Source: Dicyema japonicum
Taxonomy: Eukaryota > Dicyemida > Rhombozoa > Dicyemidae
Direction of reading: 5' to 3'
Assembly: GCA_011109175.1 (NCBI GenBank)
Contig: RDEW01000038.1
Coordinates: 367,155 to 431,154, forward strand
Length of the DNA stretch: 64,000 nt
The notes under the pieces are model-generated. The model had not been told where the DNA came from. It saw only the letters and a program-made list of their open reading frames with translations, and did not search any database. Positions 1 through 11,844 of the stretch are shown piece by piece. Every line of letters starts with the position of its first letter. The stretch's first letter is position 1. The translations under genes and the position numbers were made by a program.

Positions 1-1299
1 AAATGTGAAGGTTTCTCTAATTTTTTCAAAGTAAGTAAAAGCACGCATTAATTGGATTAAAGAAAAAACACCTAGGTATTTAATTTTATTTTAATAAAAT
101 TTAAATACGTTTTTTGTTTATTTAAGGCATTTAAAAAAATTTATTTGCTCATTGTTCTTCAAAATTATTGATTTCATTTTTTCTAAGAGATAGCACTTAA
201 TTATAGCATTATAACATTTATAAACTACAAAAAATTGCATTTAAAAAATAAGCACTTAAAAATTTTGATTTTTTGAAAAAAGGAAAAAATAAGATTTGTA
301 GTGAAGATGCCAGAACTTTGATAGCACTGATTACTGCCGTTTCGAACCTTATCCAAAGTCGCTGCGAGGCTTCGAAGCAGCCTTCGTTCGACACTGGGAG
401 AAATGCATACGTCTTTATTAAAACAAAAATGTCAACTATTTGTTGAGCTCATTATAATATAGTTTTTGCACATTAGTGTCTATAAAATTTCTGTTTTTTC
501 TCATTAAAACTTTCGACTTTTTAATCCCCCACTCAACATAACATGTTGTTACAGAGTATCCGTTAAAATAGTAATAGTTGATTTTATATTTTGAATCTCC
601 CGTTCAGTTTTGAAATTTCATTATTTTCGAAATAGTATGTCACCAGAAAACTAACTACCCCATCCTGTGACACATGGTGAGGTGGTTATCCAAAAATTTT
701 TTCCTGGTTTTTATAACAGATACTTTATTCCCGATATTGATCAGTCGCCACCGAGATCTAGCCTTTAGGCACAATGGTACACGTGAAAGAGTTGTATATC
801 AGAATCAGTAATCAAGAGGACAAATGTGGACCTCAACCTTCTTAATGATTTCATATGGAGATGCAGTAAGGGAAGAATCAACAGCATTACAATACACAGA
901 TTGCTTCTGGAAAAGCAGTATTTCCCATCAATCTGTTCCCCCTTATCTGCAATTCGTGAATAATTACTGAAAAACCTAGAGTGGCCAACAATTTCATTTA
1001 TTTTTGTTAGAAATCTGTTTTACACTGGTCCTGCTGGTAAGTTTCCTCTTCGAATAAACGTAGCAAGGAGAGGTGCCTCGTAGAGAGGAATGTTTGCTTA
1101 ACAAATCTTTGAACTTTAATTGGCCAAGTTTATATACTTTATAGTTTTACGATATTTATAAGCAATTTTTATGACATTTAATTACAATCGTACAATTTGA
1201 ACAAATAGTGCCCAACAACTAACTCTGAATATTTCTTTGCTTTTTTTAAATCTGTTTCTTAAGACTCCCAATTAGTAAAAACTGAAAGTCCTTGATTTT
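1..1299. other. AT-rich intergenic DNA, no gene recognised
   Basis: A/T-rich sequence with homopolymer runs and no open frame that resembles a known protein. I see no transposon coding motif or terminal repeat here. Confidence 0.5.
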
Positions 1300-1439
1300 T
1301 TGCTAAATTTGTGTCCCATGAGACCATGGCAGATGCTTGGCGTAATGAAGTGGCTATATAGGGCACCTAGCGTCGAAGAAAAAGAGTTCCTTGTCAAAGG
1401 AGTGCCAAGAAAGGAGAACATCGATCACTTGTCCATGTT

Positions 1440-1560
1440 AGTTACCACAACCTCACTAACATGTAAGAGACCGGCTACCATTAATCGTCCAACTGAGAAT
1501 GCTGGATGCTCCCACAAGTCCCTTAAAGGTATTGGTGGTCCAGATCCGAAATTCTTGTTA
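1440..1560. repeat. Weak copy of a family B LINE 3' segment
   Basis: The stretch CCTCACTAACATGTAAGAGA followed by CCGGCTACCATTAA and, further on, GATGCTCCCACAAGT resembles the much clearer repeats at 28465-28680 and 58490-58735 (CCTCACTAACTTGTAGGAGG, CCAGCAGCTATTAAGTAG, TCGCTCCCATAAATC). A short frame runs through it but looks incidental. The similarity is partial, so this is tentative. Confidence 0.3.
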
Positions 1561-1614
1561 AATAAACAAATTAAAAAAATAATAATTTAAATAATTATAA
1601 CAAAAAAATCAAAA

Positions 1615-2058
1615 TCACATTCTTTTTAGTTTGACAATATAATCAAGAGAGAATCCCCGATCTCTGGCTCTCTCAAGCTCACATTTCATTTTCTCATTAA
1701 AGTCAACATTTTTGGCCTTCTCTAAGATCTCCTTTACTTGTTTGTTCAACATTTCTTGCAGTTTCACTTTTTTTGCCTCCTTTTTGAGGGCAATGTAGTA
1801 CTTGTTCTTTCTGAAGTATCTCTTCCTTCTGTGTTTCTTCATCTGCCGCCTTTTCATTGGGATACCCTTGTTCTTGTTCCGGCGGAATATACACAGAAAT
1901 TCCACAGGAAAGCAGAAGGGCTCATGGATTTCTGCTACTTTGGCCTCCGCGTAGTCAAGATCGAGGAATGTGTTATTTAGAACGGAATTAGTGGGGTAGA
2001 TTAACGGAATCTCGAGTTTTAGGGAACATACAAGCAAATTTGGTGTCATGAGACTCAC
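1615..2058 (-). CDS. Mitochondrial small-subunit ribosomal protein mS38-like (AURKAIP1/COX24 family)
   Basis: Open frame of 147 codons. Its second half is very basic and lysine/arginine rich: KRRQMKKHRRKRYFRKNKYY, then a charged helical stretch ending about 55 residues later. This matches the C-terminal mS38/COX24 signature (R/K-R-R-K-M-x-x-H-x-x-R-K, then a basic helix), which in the family inserts into the mitoribosomal small subunit. The N-terminal part is not conserved, as is usual in this family. A second in-frame start and an upstream frame beginning at 2185 suggest a 5' exon joined by a short intron. I could not find a GT/AG pair that preserves frame, so the true start is unresolved. 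It has no coding neighbours of related function. Alternative: another short basic nucleic-acid binding protein. Confidence 0.55.
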   Translation of the reverse strand: MSLMTPNLLVCSLKLEIPLIYPTNSVLNNTFLDLDYAEAKVAEIHEPFCFPVEFLCIFRRNKNKGIPMKRRQMKKHRRKRYFRKNKYYIALKKEAKKVKLQEMLNKQVKEILEKAKNVDFNEKMKCELERARDRGFSLDYIVKLKRM

Positions 2059-2189
2059 ACGTGGCCTGTATGTTGATGTAGTTATCGATCTTATGGTTTA
2101 TTTGAACATTGATGTTGTAAGCTGAGTTACTATCATTTTTATTAACAATCGTACTTTTATTTCTCGAAAATGAAATAAAGTTCATATCC

Positions 2190-4325
2190 TCACAAAGAGA
2201 TTATTATATTTTAAAATTTAAATTTTTATAAAAAAATTATTATTTATGTAAATAAAATAGAAAATTTAAGTAATTTTTTGGTTGAGGTGGTTGCGTGCCT
2301 CTCTTCCACAAATGTCTTTTCACGTTAGATATCTACTAGTCGTTCTTTCTTGGCACCTTAAAAAATACTCAATCCTATGTATAGCTGACAACGGAATATT
2401 GCAGATTGGAAATCCCTGTCTGATTACCCTCTAAACAACCTGCTCTCACAGTGGACTTGATTTGCAATCTGACAATAGGGGAACTTGGAAGAGGATATGT
2501 AGAAGGATACTGAAGAACAAGTAAACAATTAATTTATGATTTTCCTGGAGTACTTATTAAAAATGTAGAAAGTAACATAACAAAAGTAAATGGGGAAATT
2601 AATCCGATCTTTAGTTGAGGAGTTAATAGCACTCCCAAATTTTCAATAAGCATATGAATTCTTAGGGTTTTCTCTCGTGCCGTGCTTTTTACTATCCTTC
2701 CTACCAGTTTCTTTCATAAAATGTTATATGCACCTATATTGCTTTCACAGGTCCCAGCCGTTTTTCGGTGGACGACGTAATAGATAAGTGATTCTCACCC
2801 ATATGAGGATGGGATGGGCATCTATGAAGATTTCAGATAGATATTCGTTATTCTTCATCTGACATCTGTCGAGGAGTGCAGCATTATTTACGAGTTCTGT
2901 CTTTTATCCGTTTTTATGCCATAAAGCCCTACTGAAACGATCTTGTCATAAGTATTCTTTAAGTGACTTTGCTTGGAATGTAGTCGATTTTGTTTAATAT
3001 TTTTATTTTCTCTTCGCTCCTGATGAGTTTTGATAAACCCCTCCGAGTTTTAGATACAGATTTCGCTACTACGTTTAATTCCCGCTTTGAAATTACTGTC
3101 CCCTAAATAGAATTATCAACCTCATTTATTCCTGTGGGGAGCATACAAGAGATTGTTTTTTACACGATTAGGCCGTAACACTTGATGGCCGATTCAAAAT
3201 TGATCGGTGCACTGCACGGCGTCTGATGGGAGTAGCATTATCCGACAATTGCCATATTATGCATCCCCATCCATTTCACCCCCTGCAGGCTAATGTTCAA
3301 AAGCTGTAATGGAAAACTGAGTAGACAGACAGAGAGTACGAAAAACTGTCATTACAGAGGTGTCAACCACAATGCCTTACATAAATTATTTAATAGTTAC
3401 TCCATAATTGCAGGTTCTCTCCCCCTTTTACTTCGTTTAATTCTTGTGACGTCATATGATCCGCCACGGCATCAAAAGGATCATCCTTCGTCATTTGAAT
3501 GGATTATTCCCATGAGTTCCAGCCCTGTGGTTGTGGACGAGGAAATCCTTGGAAGGCTGATATAATTTGCGTCACGTTATTTGATCCTAATCCTATCAGT
3601 TTACAGAACATGTGAGAATATATTGAATGGAAATTAAATAGTTTGATAATGTTGCAGCGAAATGGCGCTCAGAACAAAACTAGCTACTCAATAAAACTTC
3701 ACAGTCCCCCAAGACTCCCATTTCCCTCACTTCCTCCAACCATTCCGCCCAAACTGGAAATCCCAAAAACTAGCCCTCCGTCGATAATGAGCATCCTTCA
3801 CAGGAATTCACTCTCTAAGTCTGAAGCCCACAAGTAAGCATATTCTCTCACTCTAGAAAAAGTTCTGCGAAAGATGAGAATTTAGGTTCGTTTAACCTTA
3901 TTATTAGCCTCTAAATATAATACAAGTAACTCAGTTCCAACGAGGAATAATAACTTTGGTTTGTTTGGGGGGTAATATTAGGCGCCAAACCTGACCTTAA
4001 GCATAGGAGAGACTTGAGCCCATTCAGAGATGAGAACACGGGTTCGTTCTGTTTTAATTTGAGATCCCAAATATTTGACGACAAGTGGGAAAGACTCGAT
4101 TCCTTACCAAGATACTATTTCTAGTCTCTTTGGTTGTAATATTAGACTCGAAATATACATTTACCCCCATTTCTGGTATTCCACTTCCCCCAGAATTTAC
4201 TAATGCATTCGGTCGTTCCGTGAATAATTAATAATTATTGATTATAATATTTCCTATTATTTTTGTCCCCAAAATCATTTGGATAGGAGTCCTCAACTAA
4301 GTGGTCTCAGTTTCCCGGTTGAGTG
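2190..4325. other. Intergenic, no gene recognised
   Basis: Mixed AT-rich DNA. Short frames at 3293-3565 and 3643-3837 have no recognisable domain, and the second is proline/serine rich without family features. No mobile element motif is visible. Confidence 0.4.
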
Positions 4326-4332
4326 AGACACG

Positions 4333-4545
4333 TCCATATCCCCTATTATGAGAACTCCTCCATTGGAGTAGAGAAGAGAAAGATCCTTTTTGGATGCTGA
4401 TCAGGTACTGGGCGTCTCCTGCGACAGGTGGATGATATATGCCCTCTTAGGATTCGAAGAAGACCAAGAGTAAAAAGGACTCCTGTGGTGTTAGAAGGAA
4501 TCAAACTATCTAAGCGGTCCCCTTTTCCATGGTCATGTGCGACCT
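4333..4545 (-). repeat. SINE-2 copy (tRNA-derived family)
   Basis: Shares with four other places the ordered blocks AACTCCTCCATTGGAGTAG, GAAGAGAAAGATCCTTTT, GGGCGTCTCCTG, AGGTGGATGA, CCTCTTAGGATTCGAAGAAG and GGAATCAAAC. The orientation is set by the better-preserved copy at 53395-53670, whose tRNA-like head lies at the right, so the element reads on the minus strand. The head is decayed in this copy. Confidence 0.6.
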
Positions 4546-4599
4546 CTCTCAAGTCCTCCTGATGTTCCCGCATCTCAGTTTACTCTGACTTACTTGAGA

Positions 4600-5445
4600 T
4601 CTAAATCAAGTATACAGGAAGTGCGACTCTTGGGCGTCCACAGAAACGTGGTCTAGTCTTACCAAAGTATTCCTCCGTCGCAATGTTTGTGGGTGTATCC
4701 ATTCTTAATATGTGTCCGAAGAGCCTCCACCTCAAATCAGTACTCTCGAGCTTTGACTTTTCTCACGTTCGGTGAATTGACGACAGAACTGGTTTAACAA
4801 AGGTTCCGGTCCTCCAAGACTCATACCTCCATCACTTCCTCTATCCTCAGCCGAAATGATATACTTGATCGTCTGTGGTCAATCCAGTTATTTTTGACTG
4901 TCTCCAAGTAAGGGCCCGAGCTTATTGGTCTTCCTCGATGGCTCATCCGATTTTCTTTGCATCCTTCTGATATCCACTGGTTCCGTTTTGGGAACATTCA
5001 CCTAAAGAACCTTTTGAAGTTCATTATGAACTTCTAATAGGCAAAGAAGAGCTATTTCTTGATAATGAAGTCGACGTGGAAAGCATAAATGGATTCATGC
5101 CATCTTCATAAAACTTTCGAAGGTCATGGAGCACCGTCTCCAAGTAAAGGTAGTCCCTTTGAGGAGTACCCACATTATATGCGAATATTATTGGTATAGC
5201 TCTGCCAATTCGAACTCAGAATCTTGCGGATAAAAGAACTCATCATCACATAGTCCAGAAATCCTACTGCCTTCCAAGGATTATATCTTTGGTTGACAGA
5301 GGCGCCATTTGTGACCTCAACCATATCCGTCCTTGATCTCCCAGTCCTGAATCCTCTATGACTTGATACCAGATAGTTGTCCACTTGATCTTTGATACGA
5401 TTCAATAGGACTAATGCCCAGACTTTCCATAGAATATTAAGCAAG
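4600..5445 (-). mobile_element. Family C non-LTR retrotransposon fragment (RT and C-terminus)
   Basis: Reading the minus strand, 5444-5175 encodes an RT-type segment (LLNRIKDQVDNYL, RGFRTGRSRTDMV). Around 4770-4630 it encodes LRWRLFGHILRMDTPTNIA followed by RFCGRPRVALP. The second motif is the C-terminal hallmark shared with the copies at 34255-34870, 47060-48395 and 61815-62741. Frames are broken, so this is an inactive remnant. Confidence 0.65.
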
Positions 5446-5449
5446 ATAA

Positions 5450-7140
5450 CCGATCGTAGAAAAGAATACCCCCGATTTACTTACGGAAAAGCAATCTGTC
5501 CAAAGCAAATGAGGGAATCAATAACTACGAATGCGAATCGATTAATTAATGCATTTGCTTTATTGGGGGTAACTCAAACCTTCATGAGCACAGTTATCCT
5601 CGCTAATTCTCCATAAATCAGAAATATGGTTGAAGGGATTTTATATCAGCTGTCATAGGGATTACCACAATTTAGACATCCAACATTAAAAAAAGACCAT
5701 ATCCACTAGCAAGCAAATTATTTGGATGTTACTCGTAAGGGAAAAAAGTTTGATCTCTTCGTTACATCGTAGGCTATTTTATCCACGATCAGGTGACTCA
5801 CATTGATGTTCCAAGAATATTGGTCCCTATTGTTGATAAGAACTCTCAATATATCCTGAGTACCTTTATATATAATGATTGATTATGAACTCAAAATACC
5901 CACGCAGTTGATTCTCCCATTGCTTCCAAATTACATGGAAGGGTTTCCCCAACTTTTGTGCATTTATATTTTATTAACTCCAGTTTCGCTAACATGTAGG
6001 AAACTGGCAACCGCAAGACAGAACGCAGTGCAAGCAAAGAGATCCTAAACTTCTATCCCAGCAAGAGAGATGATGTCCACATCGTAAACGAGAACGTTCC
6101 ACTCTGAAAGCCCTCGGAAGAAGCAGTTCTGAAGCGCTAATCTCAGGAGGTATACGCTCCACTATATTGTTCTCCTCGAGGGTTCGCATTTGGGGATGTC
6201 TACTTTCTTAGCTGCTTTTCAAAGTGGGAATTTATTTTTATTAAATTTAGTACAATTTATTGACTTATTTTCGCTACGTCCCATTTAGTATAATGGCTAT
6301 GTTCGAGGATGAATTGAGACGTAACTCTGGTGTTTATTGCTTAGTTCTAGTGCCATATGCTTAGAAGACATCGAATGCGCAAACTTTCGGAAACATAGAA
6401 GCACCAAATGCGTTTATGTCACTGTCAAATGGCTAAAATTGGAGGAACTTATAAGAATTGTCTCCCTTAGGGAGAACAAGGGACTTGGCTATTAATTCTC
6501 AAACGTTAGCCACGTCCAAAGTAAGTACTCTTTACTGAAAGTTCGCCCATAATTTGGGAGATTGACAGAGAAGGCATAATAAAGATTCACTGGCATAAAG
6601 TAAGCTACTCTTGTCTGACAGTTTGGTCCATAATTTGGGAGATGGGAATAGAAGGTGTACTACTTCCGTTTAATCCTTGTCATAAAGAGTAAAAATTAGC
6701 GTTTAAGGTCGGCACAACTAATCGAGTCGTATTTACGAGTATATCTTTTTGTGATAAAAGAAATTTGTACAGTAACTTCCAGTTGATCTCCCAGTCCGAT
6801 CGTACTAATCACCACCGAATACAAATAACGGCCGTCTACCACATAATCTACGCCTTCAGCCTTAATAAAGAAAACTTCCCTAAGAGTGCGTCATTCCAGG
6901 AAGAGAAATCAGTCAAACTAGCAAGAAATCAAAAGGTGTGAGTCCACATGAACTGATGTCGTGACCCCAATGTAAATTAAGCATAATTTAAATTATCGAT
7001 TCACTAACGATTAGTGAGTTTTCTGACAAAATATTAAAACCACATGTTTTGAAAGCCGCAGTCAATTTATAATCATATTAAACAAATCCACGGGACTCAG
7101 ACTCTTTGAGTACATCGATAATTCCTGGCACTTGCAGAGT
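5450..7140. other. Intergenic with LINE debris
   Basis: No gene recognised. About 5975-6190 carries GCTAACATGTAGGAAACTGGC and neighbouring sequence that faintly recalls the family B 3' repeat. The only clear structure is the direct duplication at 6518-6676, listed separately. Confidence 0.4.
6518..6676. repeat. Direct tandem duplication, about 79 bp unit
   Basis: Two adjacent units both begin AAAGTAAG. Both contain CTACTCTT/TACTCTTT, then CATAATTTGGGAGAT, then AGAAGG. Unit 1 is 6518-6596 and unit 2 starts at 6597. The copies differ by scattered substitutions. Confidence 0.65.
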
Positions 7141-7151
7141 CGACTGTCACT

Positions 7152-8158
7152 CTAATCTGTTAGGGAATCACCAACCGACCAGTACAAGTGGGAGCACTTG
7201 TAGCAGTATATCAGATAGACGGGATAGGTGTCTTCCAGTTTACTGAATAACTCAACATAGCTCAGTCTCCAGTTTATTTTCGAGTCTTCGACCACTTGGA
7301 TTTCTTCTAAGGAGTCATTCCTTATTTTTTCGTAGATCAGAAATCTCCAGATGACCTCCCCCGACAATATCCTATAGAATAACTTGCACGCGCGTCGAAT
7401 ATTGTCCAGATCGTCAGGATCTTCAACGTACTTTAATATGTTAAAGACAATATTCAAAGGGAGATCGTCAAAGAAACTGAAATGTCTTCTATCCCCCATG
7501 GCCACCTCAGAGTAATGTTATGAACAACTTTATCGACGAAAGAGCGCGTCGCCCTGCAGGCCAATTCATGTTGAGACCAAAGCATCGAGGACCCCACGCA
7601 CTCTTTGCGATTCTCGAGGACCAATTTGGCTGTCCTCAGGAGATCCCTGACAATCCGAACATTGTGTCTTAAATAAAGGACCAAATATAATCATCAAATA
7701 CTTCTTTTAGAAAAACTGGACAAAATCAGAAACAGTTTCTTCTGACTGTATCCCCCAAGTTGATTGCAGTTTTCAAGCAGAATTTTGATAATCTGAGTTT
7801 TAAAACCGAAAACCCTAGAAATGTAAAGCAGCATCTGAAAGTCGGCGCCAATGTAGCTTATTTCGATAAAGTTAATCAGGTCGTCTATATTTGTCCTGAT
7901 TTTGACTTCTGAGGAGAATTTACGCCTGTAAAATAAATTGGACATTTTTCTGAGTCCAATAGGAATGATATTTTCGTTTATAAATGATTTTTCGCAAATT
8001 CTGGTGGGTTTTAACACTTTTAACCTCTCAAATAATTTGCTCTCGAGGTCTTTAACGATTATACTTCTAATGTATTTTCTTTCGGTCCAACCATAATTTA
8101 ATTTGATATATGCGTCATCCTCAAAGAAGAACATTTTGTATTTGCTGTTAATTAACAT
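7152..8158 (-). CDS. FBXO25/FBXO32 (atrogin-1)-like F-box protein with short introns
   Basis: The product would be the substrate-recognition subunit of an SCF ubiquitin ligase. Starting at ATG 8158, three exon frames follow the order of FBXO25/32. First is a helical N-terminal region (LLENCNQLGGYSQKKLFLIL), then HNVRIVRDLLRTAKLVL (compare NIR-IRELLQTL in the family). An F-box follows near residues 200-250 (FDDLPLNIVFNILKYV ... RACKLFYRILSGEVIWR), and then a short C-terminus with INWRLSYVELFSKL and CYKCSHLYW, matching DWKKMYFKL and CKHCHILSW of the family. A 29-nt GT...AG intron at 7505-7477 fuses the middle frame directly onto the F-box. The first junction is less clear: two in-frame TGA codons near 7694 can be removed by a GT...AG intron of 54 nt (7721-7668), giving 307 codons overall. 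A 34-nt candidate there leaves the frame off by one. The family assignment is firm; the exact first intron is not. Confidence 0.75.
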
Positions 8159-10075
8159 TTTATTAATTTTTGGATTAACCGGATTAAATATTTAAAATTT
8201 TAATTTTTAATAAAATTTAAAATTAATTCAAATTTTATTATTTAAATAAAAATGTCGTTCAATATTGGTCTTCATTGTAAGCCATCAAGTTCCTTGATCT
8301 CGTCGTCTCTGTTTGTGATGTTTATAGACTTATGTGTGGTACAGAGTAAGCAAGGTGGACAAAATCTGAAATCCATAATTTCGGCATTCTGAAAGAAGTG
8401 ACGTCACCAGTATTGCTAATGGAATTTAGCACTACTTGCCAAACCAATTTATCAGTTGTTTTCACCATTTCATGACCCCGAGTGAGTAAAAATCATACAT
8501 TGAAGAATTTGTAGAATAACTCTACCTCATCATGGAAGGCCATCAATTGGCCACTACGAAGGAACATATCAATCATATTTCCATTTTAAACAATCGACAT
8601 ATCGCATCATTATTTTAGCCATCTATAAACCCAAAAACATTTGGAGCAGTAATCTAAATAATTTTATTTGCTCTAAATACTAAAGTTGGCTAATCAAGTG
8701 AGTTTTTATGTCCCTCATATTAGACTGGTGTATCTTCTCACCATAAAACCCCTCATCTTCCATGTCTACGTGTGACGCAATTAATGTACGATTGAACTTT
8801 TTGTCGATAATTTAAATTATGCAGAATATTTGTGCTTACTCTCACTTCCTAGTTACAGTAAAACATTTTATTTTAAGAGCAGACAACATCCCTGTCCCAG
8901 AGACGTCGACTTGCAAAGTTCGTCGACCGGCAGCCAACCGTAGCATTAGCCTCTGGTCATCATGGGAGAATAAAAAGCCCAACACCTCACTACTTGTCTT
9001 TGGACGAAATGCACTGAGAACAGCGGATGCTGACTCAGCCCACTACCAAGCGTGTAGACATTGCTGGACACATGTCCCCCATAGGTTTTGGTTTTCGTTC
9101 CGTGTTCTCTGTAACAACAGATACACTTAATGAAATCTGGGAGAGTCCGCTTTTGGTAGTTACTTTTCTGTTATTCACTGGTTTCGTTCACTTGAAAGGA
9201 CGGGGGGTAAATGAATAATAAAAAAGAGGTGGAAACGAGGGGTTCAGATAAGGTGATACTTACATAAAATACACAACACAAATTAATATGAGATATCGGG
9301 GATAAGGTCATGAATTGCAGAGCTTACTGGTTCCTTTGAAAAGTCGTGATTCTCGGAGACCAAATATCACTGTCAAAAATTTCCTTGTGATGCTATTAAG
9401 GGGAACATGTAAGACAGAGTTAGGGGAAATAATCATAAAACATTGCATAGAGCGGATAATGTTTCGAATTTGATACGAAAACTAATAAAAATAATATTTT
9501 TTTGCTAAAAGTTAAATCAGGGTCATCGTTTTTTTTCCTACGTTGATAGCAGATATGTGGAGGGCAAAAAAGAAAAGGCTGATTGAGCGCATTTTTATAC
9601 GAGGGAATCACAAAAGCTGTTTATTAAATTAAATAAAATTGAACATTTGATGATTATTGGGTACGAAGTGGTGACCCCAGAACTCTTCAAACAAGACAAT
9701 ACTCGTATGATCATGATGGGTAAATGTCAATGTAATAAGTGCATGCAACCTTAGTTAGTATGAGAAATGTGGCCATCGGTGATTCCAGCTTATACTAGTA
9801 TCGCCCCTTTCTATTCAACACGCTTTAGATATACGTGGAATTTTCAGAGCTATGAAGCGACACGCAATCTTCCAACAGGAACTACGAGATAGTTGTCTAG
9901 TCACAAAGCTTGTGTATTACTTAGCGACTTTTATTAAACATCAGGAATTTCAAGATAGGTTTCAGAAAAGTGGCAAACGAGAACCAAAATTAATGACTGA
10001 AACTTAATAAACATTCTTGTTTAAACACTAAAATAACATTTAAAAATTAAATAAATTAAAAATAAATAGCGGGCA
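8159..10075. other. Intergenic, no gene recognised
   Basis: AT-rich spacer upstream of both the F-box gene (-) and the BUB1-like gene (+), so it presumably holds both promoters. Frames at 8819-9130, 9027-9218 and 9420-9611 carry no motif I know. Confidence 0.4.
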
Positions 10076-11844
10076 ATGTCTTGTTTGTATTGTGATACAT
10101 TTGGTAATGATCCAAAATGTACTCATGACCAGTCAGAAGTTCTCATAAGAATAAAAAACGACTGGGAACTTCGTGAGGCAGTCCGAATAACCAAAAAATT
10201 GTACTTTTCCCAATAAACATAGAACTCTCAAAAAAGCCCTGGATAGATACTACGGCAATGATCCCCTCGCAATCTGGCTTAGGTTATCGATATACTTATT
10301 ATTAGTTACTTGGAAGAAGTTAAGGGTTTCCTCACTCCAAATGAAATCTTCGATGAGTTGAGAGATTGCATAACAGACTTCATGCGCTATTCTGAGTGGT
10401 TGAGGGACACTAGATTTATCGATTTGTGCATTTCCTACGTTTCTTGTTATTTCTATTTCAGGCCACCAGAGAGAGACACTTGTTTGTACTCAACAGACTC
10501 GGTGTAGGCACGGACAGCGGTAAGTTTTATATTTGTTGGGCCCGATTGTGCGAGGTTGAGAAAAAGACTGAAATGGCGGAGATTGTTTTCAGACAGGGCT
10601 TGAATTCCATGGATCGGCCAATAAAGGAATTAAAGGACGAATTTAACGAGTTTCTGGCTAGAAAAAGGGCTCAGAATGTGCACACCAAAACCGCAAAGCT
10701 ACAATTTGACCTGAAGTTGACCAAGAAATTCAACACCGATTGTTTTGAAGAATTGAATTACATAATGAACTTCAAATCTTCTGTCCCCCATAGTATAAGG
10801 CGCTTAAAGTCTGTTAAAATTCAGAAAAACTGTTTTGACGTCTTCCTTTTGCGTGATAATACCTCATTTGAAGAGAACGCATCAATGCATCACATCGATC
10901 AGAATTTTGATTATATTTTCGCGGTTTTTGTTTAAATTTGAATTTCAGGTTACCAAAGGAATGCGTCCGGCGACGTGGTGGCCTTTCAAAAACGGGAAAT
11001 ACCGGTTTGTGAAAACTATCATGCGTGATCCCCTTTTTTTCAAAGTGGAGTCTGCTAATGGTCACGTGGGGTCTGCTGTGGTGAGCTGTTGGTTGTATTG
11101 GCAGATTTTTTTTGAAAGGAGTTTGCTGAAGCAGTTTAGAATCACTCAGAAAATAAAGGCTGAGTTGGGGGAGAATAACCCCTTTCAGAGCTTCCACAGT
11201 GTCTTTGCCTTGAAGAACGCTTATTTTCTGGTGGGGGATGACGTGAAATATTTGGGAAGACTGTCGGTTTGGTATGTCTTCATTCCAGGACTTGGTGGTT
11301 AGACTGCAACTGGTTAATGAGCCCGCCATAAGCGTGTTTCTGGCTTCCCATCTGATCAGACTTATAGTGACATTGCATTCAATTGGGGTTGTTCACGGAA
11401 ATATCCACGTGGGATGTTTTTTGGTCTCTACCCTGTTAGGCTGATGTCTTATTAAAGGCCAGTGTCTGCTGACGGTTTCAACTTTGACTCCCAAATACTG
11501 AAACTGTGTGACTTTAGAGGGGCTGTGGACGACGGAAATGGGGATTTTAAGGTAGATGGGTTGTCTTATTATGGTGGGACTACCGAGGAGTGATGACTGT
11601 GATTAGGTCTCTGTTCGGGGCTGAGGATGGAAGATTTGCAGAGTTGTTGCTATTTGGTAGTTTAGTGTGGGCTGGAATCTTGGGTGGATTGATGATATTT
11701 TTGAGGAAATGGAATGGGGTTCCCGATGTGGTTGAGAAGACCTTGAAAGTATGGGAACGCAATTTTATGGTTTTATTCAGTGGCAAATACCGTTGTTCCC
11801 TCTTGTCTGAGATTGGGAAGATTGTAATGACCATTAATAATTAA
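10076..11844 (+). CDS. BUB1/BUBR1 (Mad3)-like spindle-checkpoint protein with eight very short introns
   Basis: Removing GT...AG segments at 10201-10222, 10283-10305, 10439-10461, 10924-10948, 11081-11104, 11267-11288, 11435-11457 and 11590-11606 (22, 23, 23, 25, 24, 22, 23, 17 nt) gives one frame of 529 codons. The N-terminal TPR-type BUB1/Mad3 domain spans about residues 29-175: DWELRE, YYGNDPLAIW near residue 51, LGVGTDSGKFYICWARL near 119, and the following helix IVFRQGLNSM. A kinase-like domain follows: FFKVES with a candidate ATP-site lysine near residue 292, ALKNAYFLVGDD, VVHGNIH near 394 and KLCDFRG near 425. The HxD aspartate is replaced by Asn and DFG reads DFR, so it looks like a pseudokinase, as in BUBR1. 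No KEN box is visible after WEL. It would act at kinetochores and in Cdc20 inhibition. The last (17-nt) intron is the least certain; a 44-nt alternative starting upstream also keeps frame. The protein is short compared with vertebrate homologues (about 1,000 residues). Confidence 0.8.

Noticed and set aside
3643-3837. Proline-rich small protein
   Set aside because: No homology, no upstream signals, and composition explained by simple CCA/TCC-rich sequence.
7152-7505. A separate small F-box gene starting at ATG 7499
   Set aside because: That start lies inside a 29-nt GT...AG intron; splicing it joins the F-box to upstream exons that match FBXO25/32 in order.
10201-11606. Interpreting the BUB1-like region as a pseudogene
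   Set aside because: All interruptions are explained by GT...AG segments of consistent length, and the joined frame is divisible by three with motifs continuing across the joins.
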